55,047 nt of DNA from Labilibaculum euxinicum. Lineage in GTDB: Bacteria > Bacteroidota > Bacteroidia > Bacteroidales > Marinifilaceae. Positions 17,829-27,400 of the stretch are shown piece after piece. Position 1 is the stretch's first letter, and each line of letters starts with the position of its first letter. Location: the NCBI RefSeq assembly GCF_009795715.1, contig NZ_WTCR01000019.1, forward strand, positions 1-55,047, given 5' to 3'. A program made the position numbers and the translations under genes. The notes below the pieces were generated by a model that was not told the origin of the DNA, searched no databases, and was given only the letters and a program-made list of their open reading frames with translations.

Positions 17829-20800
17829 TTAGAAAGTAACATTTACTCCTAAAGTGAAAGTTTTTGCACGAGGATATGCACCCCAGTCCATATTAGTTGT
17901 TGGGAATATTTTCAAACTGCTAAAAGCGCTGCCTGCACTCTTTGGAGTTGTATTCACCTCTGGATCTACTCCTGAATAACCTGTTATTGTAAATAAATTA
18001 TTACCTGTGAAGTATACACGGATTCTTTCAATTCCTATTTTTTGAGAAGCCAACTTTGGAACATTATATCCCAATGTTACTGTTTGTAAACGCAAATAAG
18101 ATGCATCTTCAACAAATGTAGAATAGGTTACACCATTCTCATTGTAAGGTAGAGCATATTTAGCATTTGCATTTAATGCTTTTAATGCCGCAGGATCGGT
18201 TACAGCTGTCAAATCTCCAGAAGAATTAACGTCATAAACTTTATAAGCGTCTTTTACAAAGGCTAAACGGTTCGCACCAATACTAGCATCTTTATTTCCA
18301 TAACTACTTACCAAAGCTGCAGCATTGTAAATTTTTCCTCCCAAAACCCAGTTCATATTAGCACCTAAATCAAAATTTTTATATCTCAAATTTAAGTTAA
18401 TCGACCCTGTATGTTTTGGTGTTGCTTCTCCCAATTCTGTATAATCCTCAGCATCAACAGTTCCACTTTTATCTACATCTTTCAATTTAACAGCACCTGG
18501 GAAAGCATTCTGACCATCGGCAACATTAAACGGATTGGGATAACTTCCTGTAAAACCTGTATCAAAATCAGCAATTCCGTCTTTTAGTGTATAAATACCA
18601 TTTGCATAGTTAAAATCATCAACCTTATAGAATCCTTCACTTACATAACCACGAATCACTCCTACTGATTTGCCTTCAACAAGTGCATAATCATACGCAG
18701 GCTTAGTCGCTGAAGAAGCCCAATTAGAAGCATATTGATATTGATCAGTGTTTTTAAGATTATCAATATTATTTTTATTGTAGTTGTAGATAAGATTTAC
18801 TCCAAAATCCCAATCATCAGAACGAATAATGTCGACTCCAACAGAAAGCTCGACCCCTTTATTTGAGGTTTGTCCAAAATTTTGGTACTGGTAAGAATAT
18901 CCTGTTGTATTGTCAACTGGAACAGCCATTAATAAGTCGTTAGTTGTGTTCCAATAAACTTCAGCAACCCCATAAATACGGTTGTTGAACATTCCATAGT
19001 CTATACCTAAGTTTCTGGAAACAGTTGTTTCCCATTTTAAGTCAGGATTAGGATAAAGACCTGATGGCTTGTAATAAGATCCAATACTACCGTTAATAGG
19101 ATAATGAATATCACTGCTACTTCCACTTTCCCATGTTTCTTTCCATAATGAAGAGCTGATATTATCGCTGCCCGAAGCACCATAAGATACTCTTAATTTA
19201 AGGTTATCTAACCAATCCCTTGTGCTTTCCAACATAGGCTCATCAGAGATACGCCATGCTGCAGCTACTGCCGGGAAATATCCCCATCGATTGTTTGACG
19301 CAAATTTAGATGAACCGTCAGCACGAACCGTAGCTGTAAAAAGATATCTATCTTTTAATGAGTAGTTTGCACGACCAAAGAAAGACAATGAATGTGAAGG
19401 AGTTCCAACCGTGTTTAGTGGAGTTAAAGTCTCTCCTGTTTGAATTAAACCTGTTGTTGTCTTATAATCAAAGTTTTCAGGATATCCCTTACCTTTAACT
19501 TCTAAAGTAGTAGATTTCGATTTCAAAATTTCATTACCCAACAAAAAAGATAATTTATTTGATTCTCCTAAATTAAATTCATAATTCAGAGTTGTAACTG
19601 AACGAAAACTTTCCGCGCCCTTTCTTTTTATGGTTGCAGTTTTATATCCATTGGTCAATCCATCTTCGTAGTAATTACTTTCATCATTAACTCTGGTAAA
19701 TCCTACCTCACTACGAGCTTTAAGTCCTTTTATGATCTCCCATGTTAATCCAGCAAACCCACGTAAGTTTTGTGATTTTGTAATATTTGTAATATCATTA
19801 ATTAACCCAATAGGATTACTACTTTCGTCGATGTTTGCATCACCATTACCAAAACTGGAAGAAACATCGGTATAATCAACACCACCTAATGGATTGTCAA
19901 TTGGACGAAACCAGTAAGCTGAAGAAATTAGAGACCCTCTACCATTGGTATTGCCTTCTTTTCCACTTAATTCTGATTCTGAATAACGAAGATCAAAATC
20001 TACTTTTAAATTTTCAGCTAATTCCTGATCAATTTTGAAAGAAGCATTTGAACGCTCATAACCTGAATTAATCTTGATACCTTCATCATTTAAATATCCA
20101 ACAGAAGCAAATACTTTTGTTTTTTCAGTTCCGCCAGACAAACTAATAGTATGGCTTTGAGTAAATGCAGTACGTAATGCATCATCGGTGTAGTTATGAG
20201 CCTTTACATTGGCGTAATCAGCATAATGATTACCATTGGCACTTCCTAATCCAAAATATTCAGCTATTCCACTTCCATTACTGGCGCCGTAAGCAGTAGC
20301 ATAAGCCCAAGTATGATTCACATATTCCTGTGCAGATAAAGTTTCAAGTGATTTTGCTACACTTTTAACCTGTGTGTACCCGCTATAAGTTACTTGAAGC
20401 TTTCCTGCTTTACCTTTTTTTGTAGTAACCAGAATAACACCATTTGCTCCACGGGCACCATAAATTGCTGTTGAAGATGCGTCCTTTAACACATCAATAG
20501 ATTCAATTTGATCTGCAGGAATTTCCGAAATAGAACTTACTGGAAAACCATCAACAACAAATAGAGGATCGTTGGATTGAGTAATAGAACCTCCTCCACG
20601 AATTTTGATAGATACGTCAGCACCAGGACGTCCATCCTGACTAACCACATTTACTCCCAACAAACGGCCTTGTAATGCCTGAGCAACATCTGGCACTGAA
20701 ATAGCTGCTAAATCTTCACCTTTAACCGAAGCTACAGCCCCCGTAAGATCTTTCTTTTTAACAACCCCATAACCAATAGCCACAATTTCTTCCAATTGAG

Positions 20801-21119
20801 TAAATGCTTCCTGCATCACTACATTAATTTCAGATCTCCCGGATACTGATATTTCTTGTGTCTCCATTCCGATAAAAGAAACTACAAGTACATCTGATTG
20901 AGCATTTGGTAATTCTATTGAATAAATTCCATCAATACCAGTAATTGTACCAAGGCTTTGGTTGCCTTTTACCGTAACTGTTACTCCTGGCAATGGAAAA
21001 TTTGTTCCATCAGTAACCTTTCCTGTTACTTTTTGTCCATAGCTATCAAGACTGCAAAACAGCAGTACAAAAAAGCCCAGCATAAAAAGTTTGCTAATTT
21101 TATTCAGATTTTTCTTCAT
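17829..21119 (-). CDS. susC: SusC/RagA family TonB-dependent outer-membrane transporter
   Basis: A 1096-aa transporter. A signal peptide (to about residue 28) is followed by a carboxypeptidase-regulatory-like domain, VTGKVTDGTNFPLPGVTVTV to about residue 100. Then come a TonB-box-like EEIVAIGYG segment, a plug domain with KDLTGAVASVKGEDLA and IRGGGSITQSNDPLFVVDGF, and a 22-strand barrel ending in an aromatic residue (NVTF). It imports oligosaccharides across the outer membrane with SusD. Neighbouring GH28, GH105, PL10 and CE8 genes indicate oligogalacturonides as the cargo. Expression is probably driven from the 273-bp region upstream and controlled by the HTCS; this is inferred from context. 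Confidence 0.95.
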   Translation of the reverse strand: MKKNLNKISKLFMLGFFVLLFCSLDSYGQKVTGKVTDGTNFPLPGVTVTVKGNQSLGTITGIDGIYSIELPNAQSDVLVVSFIGMETQEISVSGRSEINVVMQEAFTQLEEIVAIGYGVVKKKDLTGAVASVKGEDLAAISVPDVAQALQGRLLGVNVVSQDGRPGADVSIKIRGGGSITQSNDPLFVVDGFPVSSISEIPADQIESIDVLKDASSTAIYGARGANGVILVTTKKGKAGKLQVTYSGYTQVKSVAKSLETLSAQEYVNHTWAYATAYGASNGSGIAEYFGLGSANGNHYADYANVKAHNYTDDALRTAFTQSHTISLSGGTEKTKVFASVGYLNDEGIKINSGYERSNASFKIDQELAENLKVDFDLRYSESELSGKEGNTNGRGSLISSAYWFRPIDNPLGGVDYTDVSSSFGNGDANIDESSNPIGLINDITNITKSQNLRGFAGLTWEIIKGLKARSEVGFTRVNDESNYYEDGLTNGYKTATIKRKGAESFRSVTTLNYEFNLGESNKLSFLLGNEILKSKSTTLEVKGKGYPENFDYKTTTGLIQTGETLTPLNTVGTPSHSLSFFGRANYSLKDRYLFTATVRADGSSKFASNNRWGYFPAVAAAWRISDEPMLESTRDWLDNLKLRVSYGASGSDNISSSLWKETWESGSSSDIHYPINGSIGSYYKPSGLYPNPDLKWETTVSRNLGIDYGMFNNRIYGVAEVYWNTTNDLLMAVPVDNTTGYSYQYQNFGQTSNKGVELSVGVDIIRSDDWDFGVNLIYNYNKNNIDNLKNTDQYQYASNWASSATKPAYDYALVEGKSVGVIRGYVSEGFYKVDDFNYANGIYTLKDGIADFDTGFTGSYPNPFNVADGQNAFPGAVKLKDVDKSGTVDAEDYTELGEATPKHTGSINLNLRYKNFDLGANMNWVLGGKIYNAAALVSSYGNKDASIGANRLAFVKDAYKVYDVNSSGDLTAVTDPAALKALNANAKYALPYNENGVTYSTFVEDASYLRLQTVTLGYNVPKLASQKIGIERIRVYFTGNNLFTITGYSGVDPEVNTTPKSAGSAFSSLKIFPTTNMDWGAYPRAKTFTLGVNVTF

Positions 21120-21392
21120 TTAGATAAGTTTAGTAAAAAATTAGAATACACTTTAATATATTTGATTAAGATTAGAAATTTCATATTCACAACATTTCGA
21201 GCCATCAATTCCCGCTCAAATTAAATTTTAAACATCAGAACATTTTTTGCAGGTTGACTGCCACGCTCTTTATGTCAACTTCTAACGTTTGCGCCAACGG
21301 TCTAACGAACAACTTAAGGTTCGTTTTTTTCCACAATACACATACTCTTGTTTCCCAGTCTAAATATTGACATAGACAAGTGAAAATCACAG
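21120..21392 (-). promoter_or_regulatory. Leader/promoter region of susCD
   Basis: This 273-bp gap separates the GH105 stop from the susC start on the minus strand. It holds a 7-bp hairpin AACGAAC / GTTCGTT (21304-21325) and a GTTGAC...GTCAAC inverted repeat (21253-21279). A near-palindromic CGTTTGCGCCAACG sits at 21286-21299. GTCAACTTCT and AACGTTTGC also occur (the first with one change) in the region before the GH28 gene. I see no exact TANNTTTG promoter box. Confidence 0.5.
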
Positions 21393-22580
21393 TTATTTAT
21401 TCAGTTCAATTGCAGCCAAAATAAAAGGTGCAATTCCTTTAGGATCATTTACAACCCTCTTCTCACTAATATAATATTCAAAAGAACCATCTCTGTATGG
21501 ATTGCCACCCAAACCGCAACCGCCACAAATATCCTTCATCGTTATTCCTCCATTTTCATCCGTACTAATAAGGTTTTTAATAATAGAATCAAATACAGAA
21601 TTGGCTATATCCTGATATCCTTTATCTAGATATCCCTTGGATGCCCCTTTGGCAAACGCGTAGCAAAACATTGCAGAACCAGAACCTTCCAGATAATTCC
21701 CCTCCCGGTTACCCTGATCAAGAACCTGATACCATAACCCACTATCTTTATCGCGTACCTTCAGCAAAGCTTCACAACTATTTTGAAGAAGCGTAATAAG
21801 TTCATTCCGATCCTTGTGATTCTCTGGCAAATAATCTAAAACATCAACAATAGCCATAACATACCACCCCATAGATCTGCTCCAAAAATTAGGTGCACAA
21901 CCCGTTACTTTATTACTCCATCGCTGTTCACGACTTTCGTCATAAGCGTGATATAACAAGCCCGTCTTTTCATCTAAAGTTTTTTCATAGATTAATTCAA
22001 TCTGTAAGCATACCTCATCAAATAGTTCCGGAGTATTGAATTCCTTTGCATATTGAGCTAAAAATGGAGAAGCCATATATATACCATCCAACCACATTTG
22101 ATTCGGATATACTTTCTTATGCCAGAAACCTCCACTTTTAGTTTTTGGATGATTTTGCATTTGCTCTACGAATGAGTAAAGTGCTTTGCGGTACTTTTCT
22201 TCGCCGGTTCTTTTGTAAAGAGTAATAATATTCTTAGCTGGATTTATTCGATCAATATTATACTCCTCTATCTTATAGCCTTTTACACTGCCATCTTCCT
22301 GCACAAAATAATTCACATAATCTTCCATATAACGGGAATATTTTGAATCAATGTCTCCTAAATGATCGATCGCCTGTCCTAAAAAAGCAATATCGTATTG
22401 CCATTTTATAGCTTTAGGATTTAAATAATGAATAAGGCTATCCGATTCTCTCATCACCTCATCGGCCATTTTTACTGACCATTTTTGTACCTCTTTCGTT
22501 TGATTATTTCCCGTTGCAGATGACTTAGACTTACAACTGGTAAAAACCAATAAGATGATTATAAATGAAATGTTTTTCAT
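21393..22580 (-). CDS. GH105 unsaturated rhamnogalacturonyl/galacturonyl hydrolase, lipoprotein
   Basis: A 395-aa predicted lipoprotein (LVFTSC, C16) with an alpha6/alpha6 barrel of family GH105 (YteR/YesR type). These enzymes hydrate and release the 4,5-unsaturated uronic acid at the non-reducing end of lyase products. D165 in NQMWLDGIYMASPFLA matches the catalytic Asp. The WQYDIAFLG, RSMGWYVMAIVDVLDYLP and YLEGSGSAMFCYAFAKG segments are family blocks. The length fits the family. It follows the GH28 gene by 7 bp, so the two are one operon. It may act at the surface or, like most GH105, in the periplasm. Confidence 0.92.
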   Translation of the reverse strand: MKNISFIIILLVFTSCKSKSSATGNNQTKEVQKWSVKMADEVMRESDSLIHYLNPKAIKWQYDIAFLGQAIDHLGDIDSKYSRYMEDYVNYFVQEDGSVKGYKIEEYNIDRINPAKNIITLYKRTGEEKYRKALYSFVEQMQNHPKTKSGGFWHKKVYPNQMWLDGIYMASPFLAQYAKEFNTPELFDEVCLQIELIYEKTLDEKTGLLYHAYDESREQRWSNKVTGCAPNFWSRSMGWYVMAIVDVLDYLPENHKDRNELITLLQNSCEALLKVRDKDSGLWYQVLDQGNREGNYLEGSGSAMFCYAFAKGASKGYLDKGYQDIANSVFDSIIKNLISTDENGGITMKDICGGCGLGGNPYRDGSFEYYISEKRVVNDPKGIAPFILAAIELNK

Positions 22581-22587
22581 AAGTGTT

Positions 22588-24186
22588 TTATTTTTTCACA
22601 GCAGTTTGCGCATTCTTTTCCATATCCTTCTTAATGATGTTCCCTTTTTCTGTCAAAAACGGCACATCACCTTCAACCAATAAATCTACACCTGAAAGAA
22701 TATTATTTATTACAAATAGATTTGTTACCGACTGATTGCCTTCAATAAAAACAGGCAATTCTGTTGGCTGAAAACAATTATTAACCAATATATCAGAACA
22801 ACTATCCAACTTTATCACCGATGCATCGGCGGACAAATTATAAACGGTTAGATCGCTGATCTGTATTTTTTCCGAATGATTAAATTCAATTGCATTTCCA
22901 TTACTCACAGAAAGGCGAATATTTTTCATATCAATATTAGAAGCGTAATCACCTGTGACACCTGTTTTCGCATCTATCTGAATATCGTTAAAGCTTATTT
23001 GCTCAGCCGAACGTTCTTTCAATCCATAAATAGCAATGCCTTTATTAGCATTAGTCATTCTAATATTTGACAGATACACATTCCGAATAGCCGGAGTCCG
23101 TTCTGAAACCGGTTCCTCCGGTGTTTCATGATAATGCATATTAATCATCACACCTTCTCTTAACATGTTGTGCATAATAACATTTGAAACCCGAACATCT
23201 TCAACAACACCACCTCTTCCTCTCATGGTTTTAATACGGATACCTCTGTCGGTCCCCTCAAACACACAATTTGAAATGGCAACCCTACGCACACTACCAG
23301 ACATTTCGCTGCCTATTACAACACCTCCATGCCCGTTAAGCATAGTACAATTTGAAATTGTAATATTTTCTGTTGGTCTGTTCGCATCACGGCCATCAGC
23401 ATCACGGCCTGATTTAATTACAATACAGTCATCACCAACACTAATGTGGCTGTTACTGATTCTTACATTTCGGCATGATGAGGGATCAATTCCATCTGTA
23501 TTAGGTGAGTCTCCCGGATTCAATATTGTAATTCCATCAATAGTAACATTTTCTGAAAAAACAGGCATCAAAGTCCAAAAGGGTGGATTTGTAAATGTTA
23601 CCCCTTCAACCCTTACATTGGTACAATTATATGGCATAAATAAAGGTGGTCGCAAAAAACTCCCCATTCCTTGCAGATATTCATTCGTTTTAAGCATCTC
23701 TGCATTTTCCTTTTTAAATATTGCTTCCCATTTGGTATTTGTTTTCTCTCCACTTCTTACGCGCGACCATAAATCCCACCATTTCTCACCATTGCCATCT
23801 ATCAGGCCACGCCCCTTAATTGTAACATTATTTGCATTATGAGAATAAATGCAGGATTTAAAATTCCTCACCCGAACTCCTTCCCATCTTGAATCAATCA
23901 TTGGAAGGTATTCATCAAAATCATCTGAAAATTTAAGAACAGCTCCCGATCCGATATTAAGGGTTATATTACTTTTTAATTCTATTGGCCCGCTTAAATA
24001 AACTCCTGATGGAATATAAATCTCTCCACCTCCCTGTTCACTCAATTCTGCAACAATTTTATCAATAATAGGTGAACAGTTTACTAACCCCTTACTATCC
24101 GCACCTGCATCTTTCAAATCCACAACACTATTCTGCCCAAAAGTTAATTGAGAAACGAAAAGAAGAAAAACACAAAATAATTTCAT
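22588..24186 (-). CDS. GH28 polygalacturonase-like hydrolase
   Basis: A 532-aa exported enzyme (signal peptide to about residue 18, TFGQ). It has the right-handed beta-helix of family GH28 and all four signature motifs. NTDG carries D231, GDDC carries D252 and D253, GHGGVVIG carries H286, and RIK carries R317 and K319. It hydrolyses galacturonosyl linkages in pectin; exo- or endo-action and the choice between polygalacturonan and rhamnogalacturonan cannot be decided by eye. The C-terminal third contains extra helix coils without known motifs. It is the first gene of the GH28-GH105 operon, divergent from the HTCS gene. Confidence 0.93.
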   Translation of the reverse strand: MKLFCVFLLFVSQLTFGQNSVVDLKDAGADSKGLVNCSPIIDKIVAELSEQGGGEIYIPSGVYLSGPIELKSNITLNIGSGAVLKFSDDFDEYLPMIDSRWEGVRVRNFKSCIYSHNANNVTIKGRGLIDGNGEKWWDLWSRVRSGEKTNTKWEAIFKKENAEMLKTNEYLQGMGSFLRPPLFMPYNCTNVRVEGVTFTNPPFWTLMPVFSENVTIDGITILNPGDSPNTDGIDPSSCRNVRISNSHISVGDDCIVIKSGRDADGRDANRPTENITISNCTMLNGHGGVVIGSEMSGSVRRVAISNCVFEGTDRGIRIKTMRGRGGVVEDVRVSNVIMHNMLREGVMINMHYHETPEEPVSERTPAIRNVYLSNIRMTNANKGIAIYGLKERSAEQISFNDIQIDAKTGVTGDYASNIDMKNIRLSVSNGNAIEFNHSEKIQISDLTVYNLSADASVIKLDSCSDILVNNCFQPTELPVFIEGNQSVTNLFVINNILSGVDLLVEGDVPFLTEKGNIIKKDMEKNAQTAVKK

Positions 24187-24480
24187 ACTTATTAATTTAA
24201 TACTTACTAATTCAAATACAATTTATAAATAACCTGCAGTAGTTAACTTCTGCTTTTTCTTCTCTATCAGAGCAACTAATCATTCCGCATTTACAACGTT
24301 TGCAAAATATGTTCTTTTATTTAAACTTATAGATTACAATTTATCTAAAATACGGGGTCAAATCATCAGCCCGCAACGGAGACAAATCATCTATGCATTC
24401 ATTATCAATCTATTAAGAAATTGAAATCGTTGCTTAAATCTTAAAAAATGTAAAAAAACTCATTAAATTATTATATTTGC
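24187..24480. promoter_or_regulatory. Divergent regulatory region between GH28 and the HTCS gene
   Basis: This 294-bp region must hold promoters for both directions. For the plus strand TATATTTG (24472-24479) is an exact TANNTTTG box just before the annotated HTCS ATG. For the minus strand TGTATTTG (24213-24220) is a one-mismatch box 27 nt before the GH28 start. GTTAACTTCT (24242-24251) and AACGTTTGC (24295-24303) resemble sequences in the susC leader. No terminator is seen. Confidence 0.5.
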
Positions 24481-27400
24481 ATGAATAAGAAAAAACATAT
24501 GCATCAACTAAGAATACTGATAATAATAATCCTCTCTCTTTTGCAAAGTCTTTGTGCTTTATCTCAAGACATTTATAGGTTTGAACATTTTAATTCAGAA
24601 AATGGACTTTCTCAAAATACTATATCCAGTTTACTATGCGACAGAAAAGGATTTTTATGGATTGGAACAATGAATGGTTTAAATCGTTATGATGGTTATC
24701 GATTTAAAATTTACAAGAGCAAGAAAGGAGATAGTAATGTTTTTACGAACAATAGGGTTATAGATCTATGGGAAGATGACCAAGGTTTTATATGGATGAA
24801 AACCTATGATGGGTACTATCATTACCTGAATCCTGAATTAGAATTATTTAAAACCATACCTGAATACGTTGAAATTAAAAGTACCAAAAAATCTATGGCA
24901 ACTTGTTTTTTACAGTACTCTCCTGAAGAGATTTGGGTAGGTACCACAAACGAAGGTGTCCTTTATTTAAAATACAATTCCAAATTAAATAATTACACTC
25001 AATCAAAACACAGCGATAAAGGAAGATACAGCATTACAAACAAAGAAGTTCGCTTTATTGTTTCGGGTAAGGATTCTTCAGTTTGGGTGGGTACAAAAAA
25101 GGGAGTTAATCTTCTTACAAAAAAGGATCTTAATGCCGGAATATTTAATTTTCAACATCTTTTTATCAATTATTCCTTTAATTCGGCTATCGAACTAAAT
25201 GATGAGATTTGGCTTGGCACCGATAATCACGGCATAATCAAGTACAACAAAAATGAATCATCGTTCAGATTTCTGGACATGTCCAACACCGCCGGCTTTA
25301 AGTCAAATCAAATTTCCAATCTATATCAGTCAAAGGATGGAATAATCTTAGCGACTTTCGTAAATAAAGGCGTATTAGCCTTTAACCCTGACTCTAATAA
25401 ATGGACCAAACTAAAAATTCATGGCGATAAAATTTTGAATGTTTATTTTGATAAAAAAGACAATGCCTGGATAACAGCAACAGAATTTGGAATTACCAAA
25501 ATTGAACTCAGCACACTAAAGTCAAAATATTACGAACTAACAACTAAAAACCAGAGAGTTATAACAGATCTGGAGCGACATGTATTTTATGAAGATCTGG
25601 ATTCAAATTTATGGATTGGGCTGCACGGAGGAGCTTTAACATATTATAATAGTGAAAAAGACCAGTTTATTCACTATCAAAACAATCCTTCAAATCCCAA
25701 TTCCATCTCGTCGAGTATTGTACACTGCATAACGGAAGATTTATCCGGGCAAATGTGGCTTGGAACCGGTCAATACAAAGGTGGTCTTGAAAAAATAATT
25801 AAACGGGATCCTGCTTTTACACAAATTCTACCAATTCCTGAATTTAATCAAATTACTGATAATGTAGTCCGTTCCATTTGTCAGGATAAAAACGGTTATA
25901 TTTGGTTTGGTACCAAAGCAGGTGATTTGCATATCTACTCACCTAATTTAAAAAAACTGAGCACAATTCAGTCCTTTCACCCAACAAAAAATGATCCTTA
26001 TAAGGATAATATATATAGCATTTTTATCGACCATCAGAATTATTTATGGCTGGGAACTAAAGGAAAAGGTTTATTAATAAGCCAAACTCCAATTCCAAAT
26101 AATCCGGCAGAGTATACTAAAATCAAGTTCAATTCATATCTAAATAATCCAAAGGATTCTACCTCACTAGCAGGTAATAATATTTATTCGATTTCTCAGG
26201 ATCAAAGGGGAAATATATGGATTGGTACATTTGGAAATGGAATCTGCAAAACCAATACCGATCATTCCAGGCCTTTAGTCTTCCAATCCTATTCAACAAA
26301 CAACAGTCAATTATCAAGCGATTTGGTAAGATGTATCTACAATGATTCTGATTCCAACCTTTGGGTCGCCACCTCGTTTGGTTTGAATCTGGTAAAAGCC
26401 AATGACCTGAAACAAAACAATATCATCTTTCAAAACTTTTATTATTCAGCCGAGAAGCCAAACAGTATTAATTACAATGATGTAGTTGAGGTTTTTGAAG
26501 ATTCTAAAAAACAAGTATGGTTTGGCACTTTTGGCGGAGGTGTTAATAAACTAAGCTTACCCATTGTTGATACAATTCAATTTTCATCCGTAACATCCGA
26601 GTCAGGACTCTCAAATGATGTGATATTTGGAATCAAAGAAGACAATTCAAACCATTTGTGGTTTAGTTCTGAAAACGGATTAAGCCGCTACGACGAATCA
26701 AATAAAAGCATTCAAATCTATAATGAATCGAACGGACTGGCTTTCAATAATTTCGCAGAAAATACTTGTTATACGTTAGCCGATGGAAGAATTCTATTTG
26801 GCGGTTCAAACGGAATCGAAGTTGTTCAGCCCGAGTTAATAAAACCATCTAAACAGACCAACTTTATCGAACTTACTAATTTTCAACTATTTAATAAAGA
26901 TGTAATTGTTGGCGCACCAAAATCTCCATTAAAAAAGAATATCTCATATACGAACGATATAACTTTACTCAGCAGTCAATCAAGTTTCAGTATTGAATAT
27001 TCGGCTCTTAACCTATCCGATCCGAAAAAAAATCAATACGCCTATTTACTGGAGAATTTTGATACTGATTGGAATTATGTTGGCAATCAAACCAAAGCAA
27101 CTTATACAAACCTCGCTCCCGGGGAATATAAGTTTAAGGTGAAAAGCACAACCAGAACCGGTTTTTGGAATGAAAATGAACGTGTATTAAGAATAACCAT
27201 TTCTCCGGCTTGGTGGCAAACCAAACTCGCATTTTTTGCTTATTTGTTATTCTCTATTGGTTTAATCATTTTCAGTAGATATATAATTAAGCGAATGAAT
27301 AAGTTTCGCAATGATTTAACCATTGAAAAAACTATTAATGAACTAAAACTAAGGTTCTTCACAAATATTTCACACGAAATACGAACTCCTCTCACACTAA

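Noticed and set aside
21304-21329. Hairpin with plus-strand T run as a terminator
   Set aside because: No plus-strand gene lies upstream. On the minus strand, where the genes run, the T run is on the wrong side, so it was kept only as part of the susC leader.
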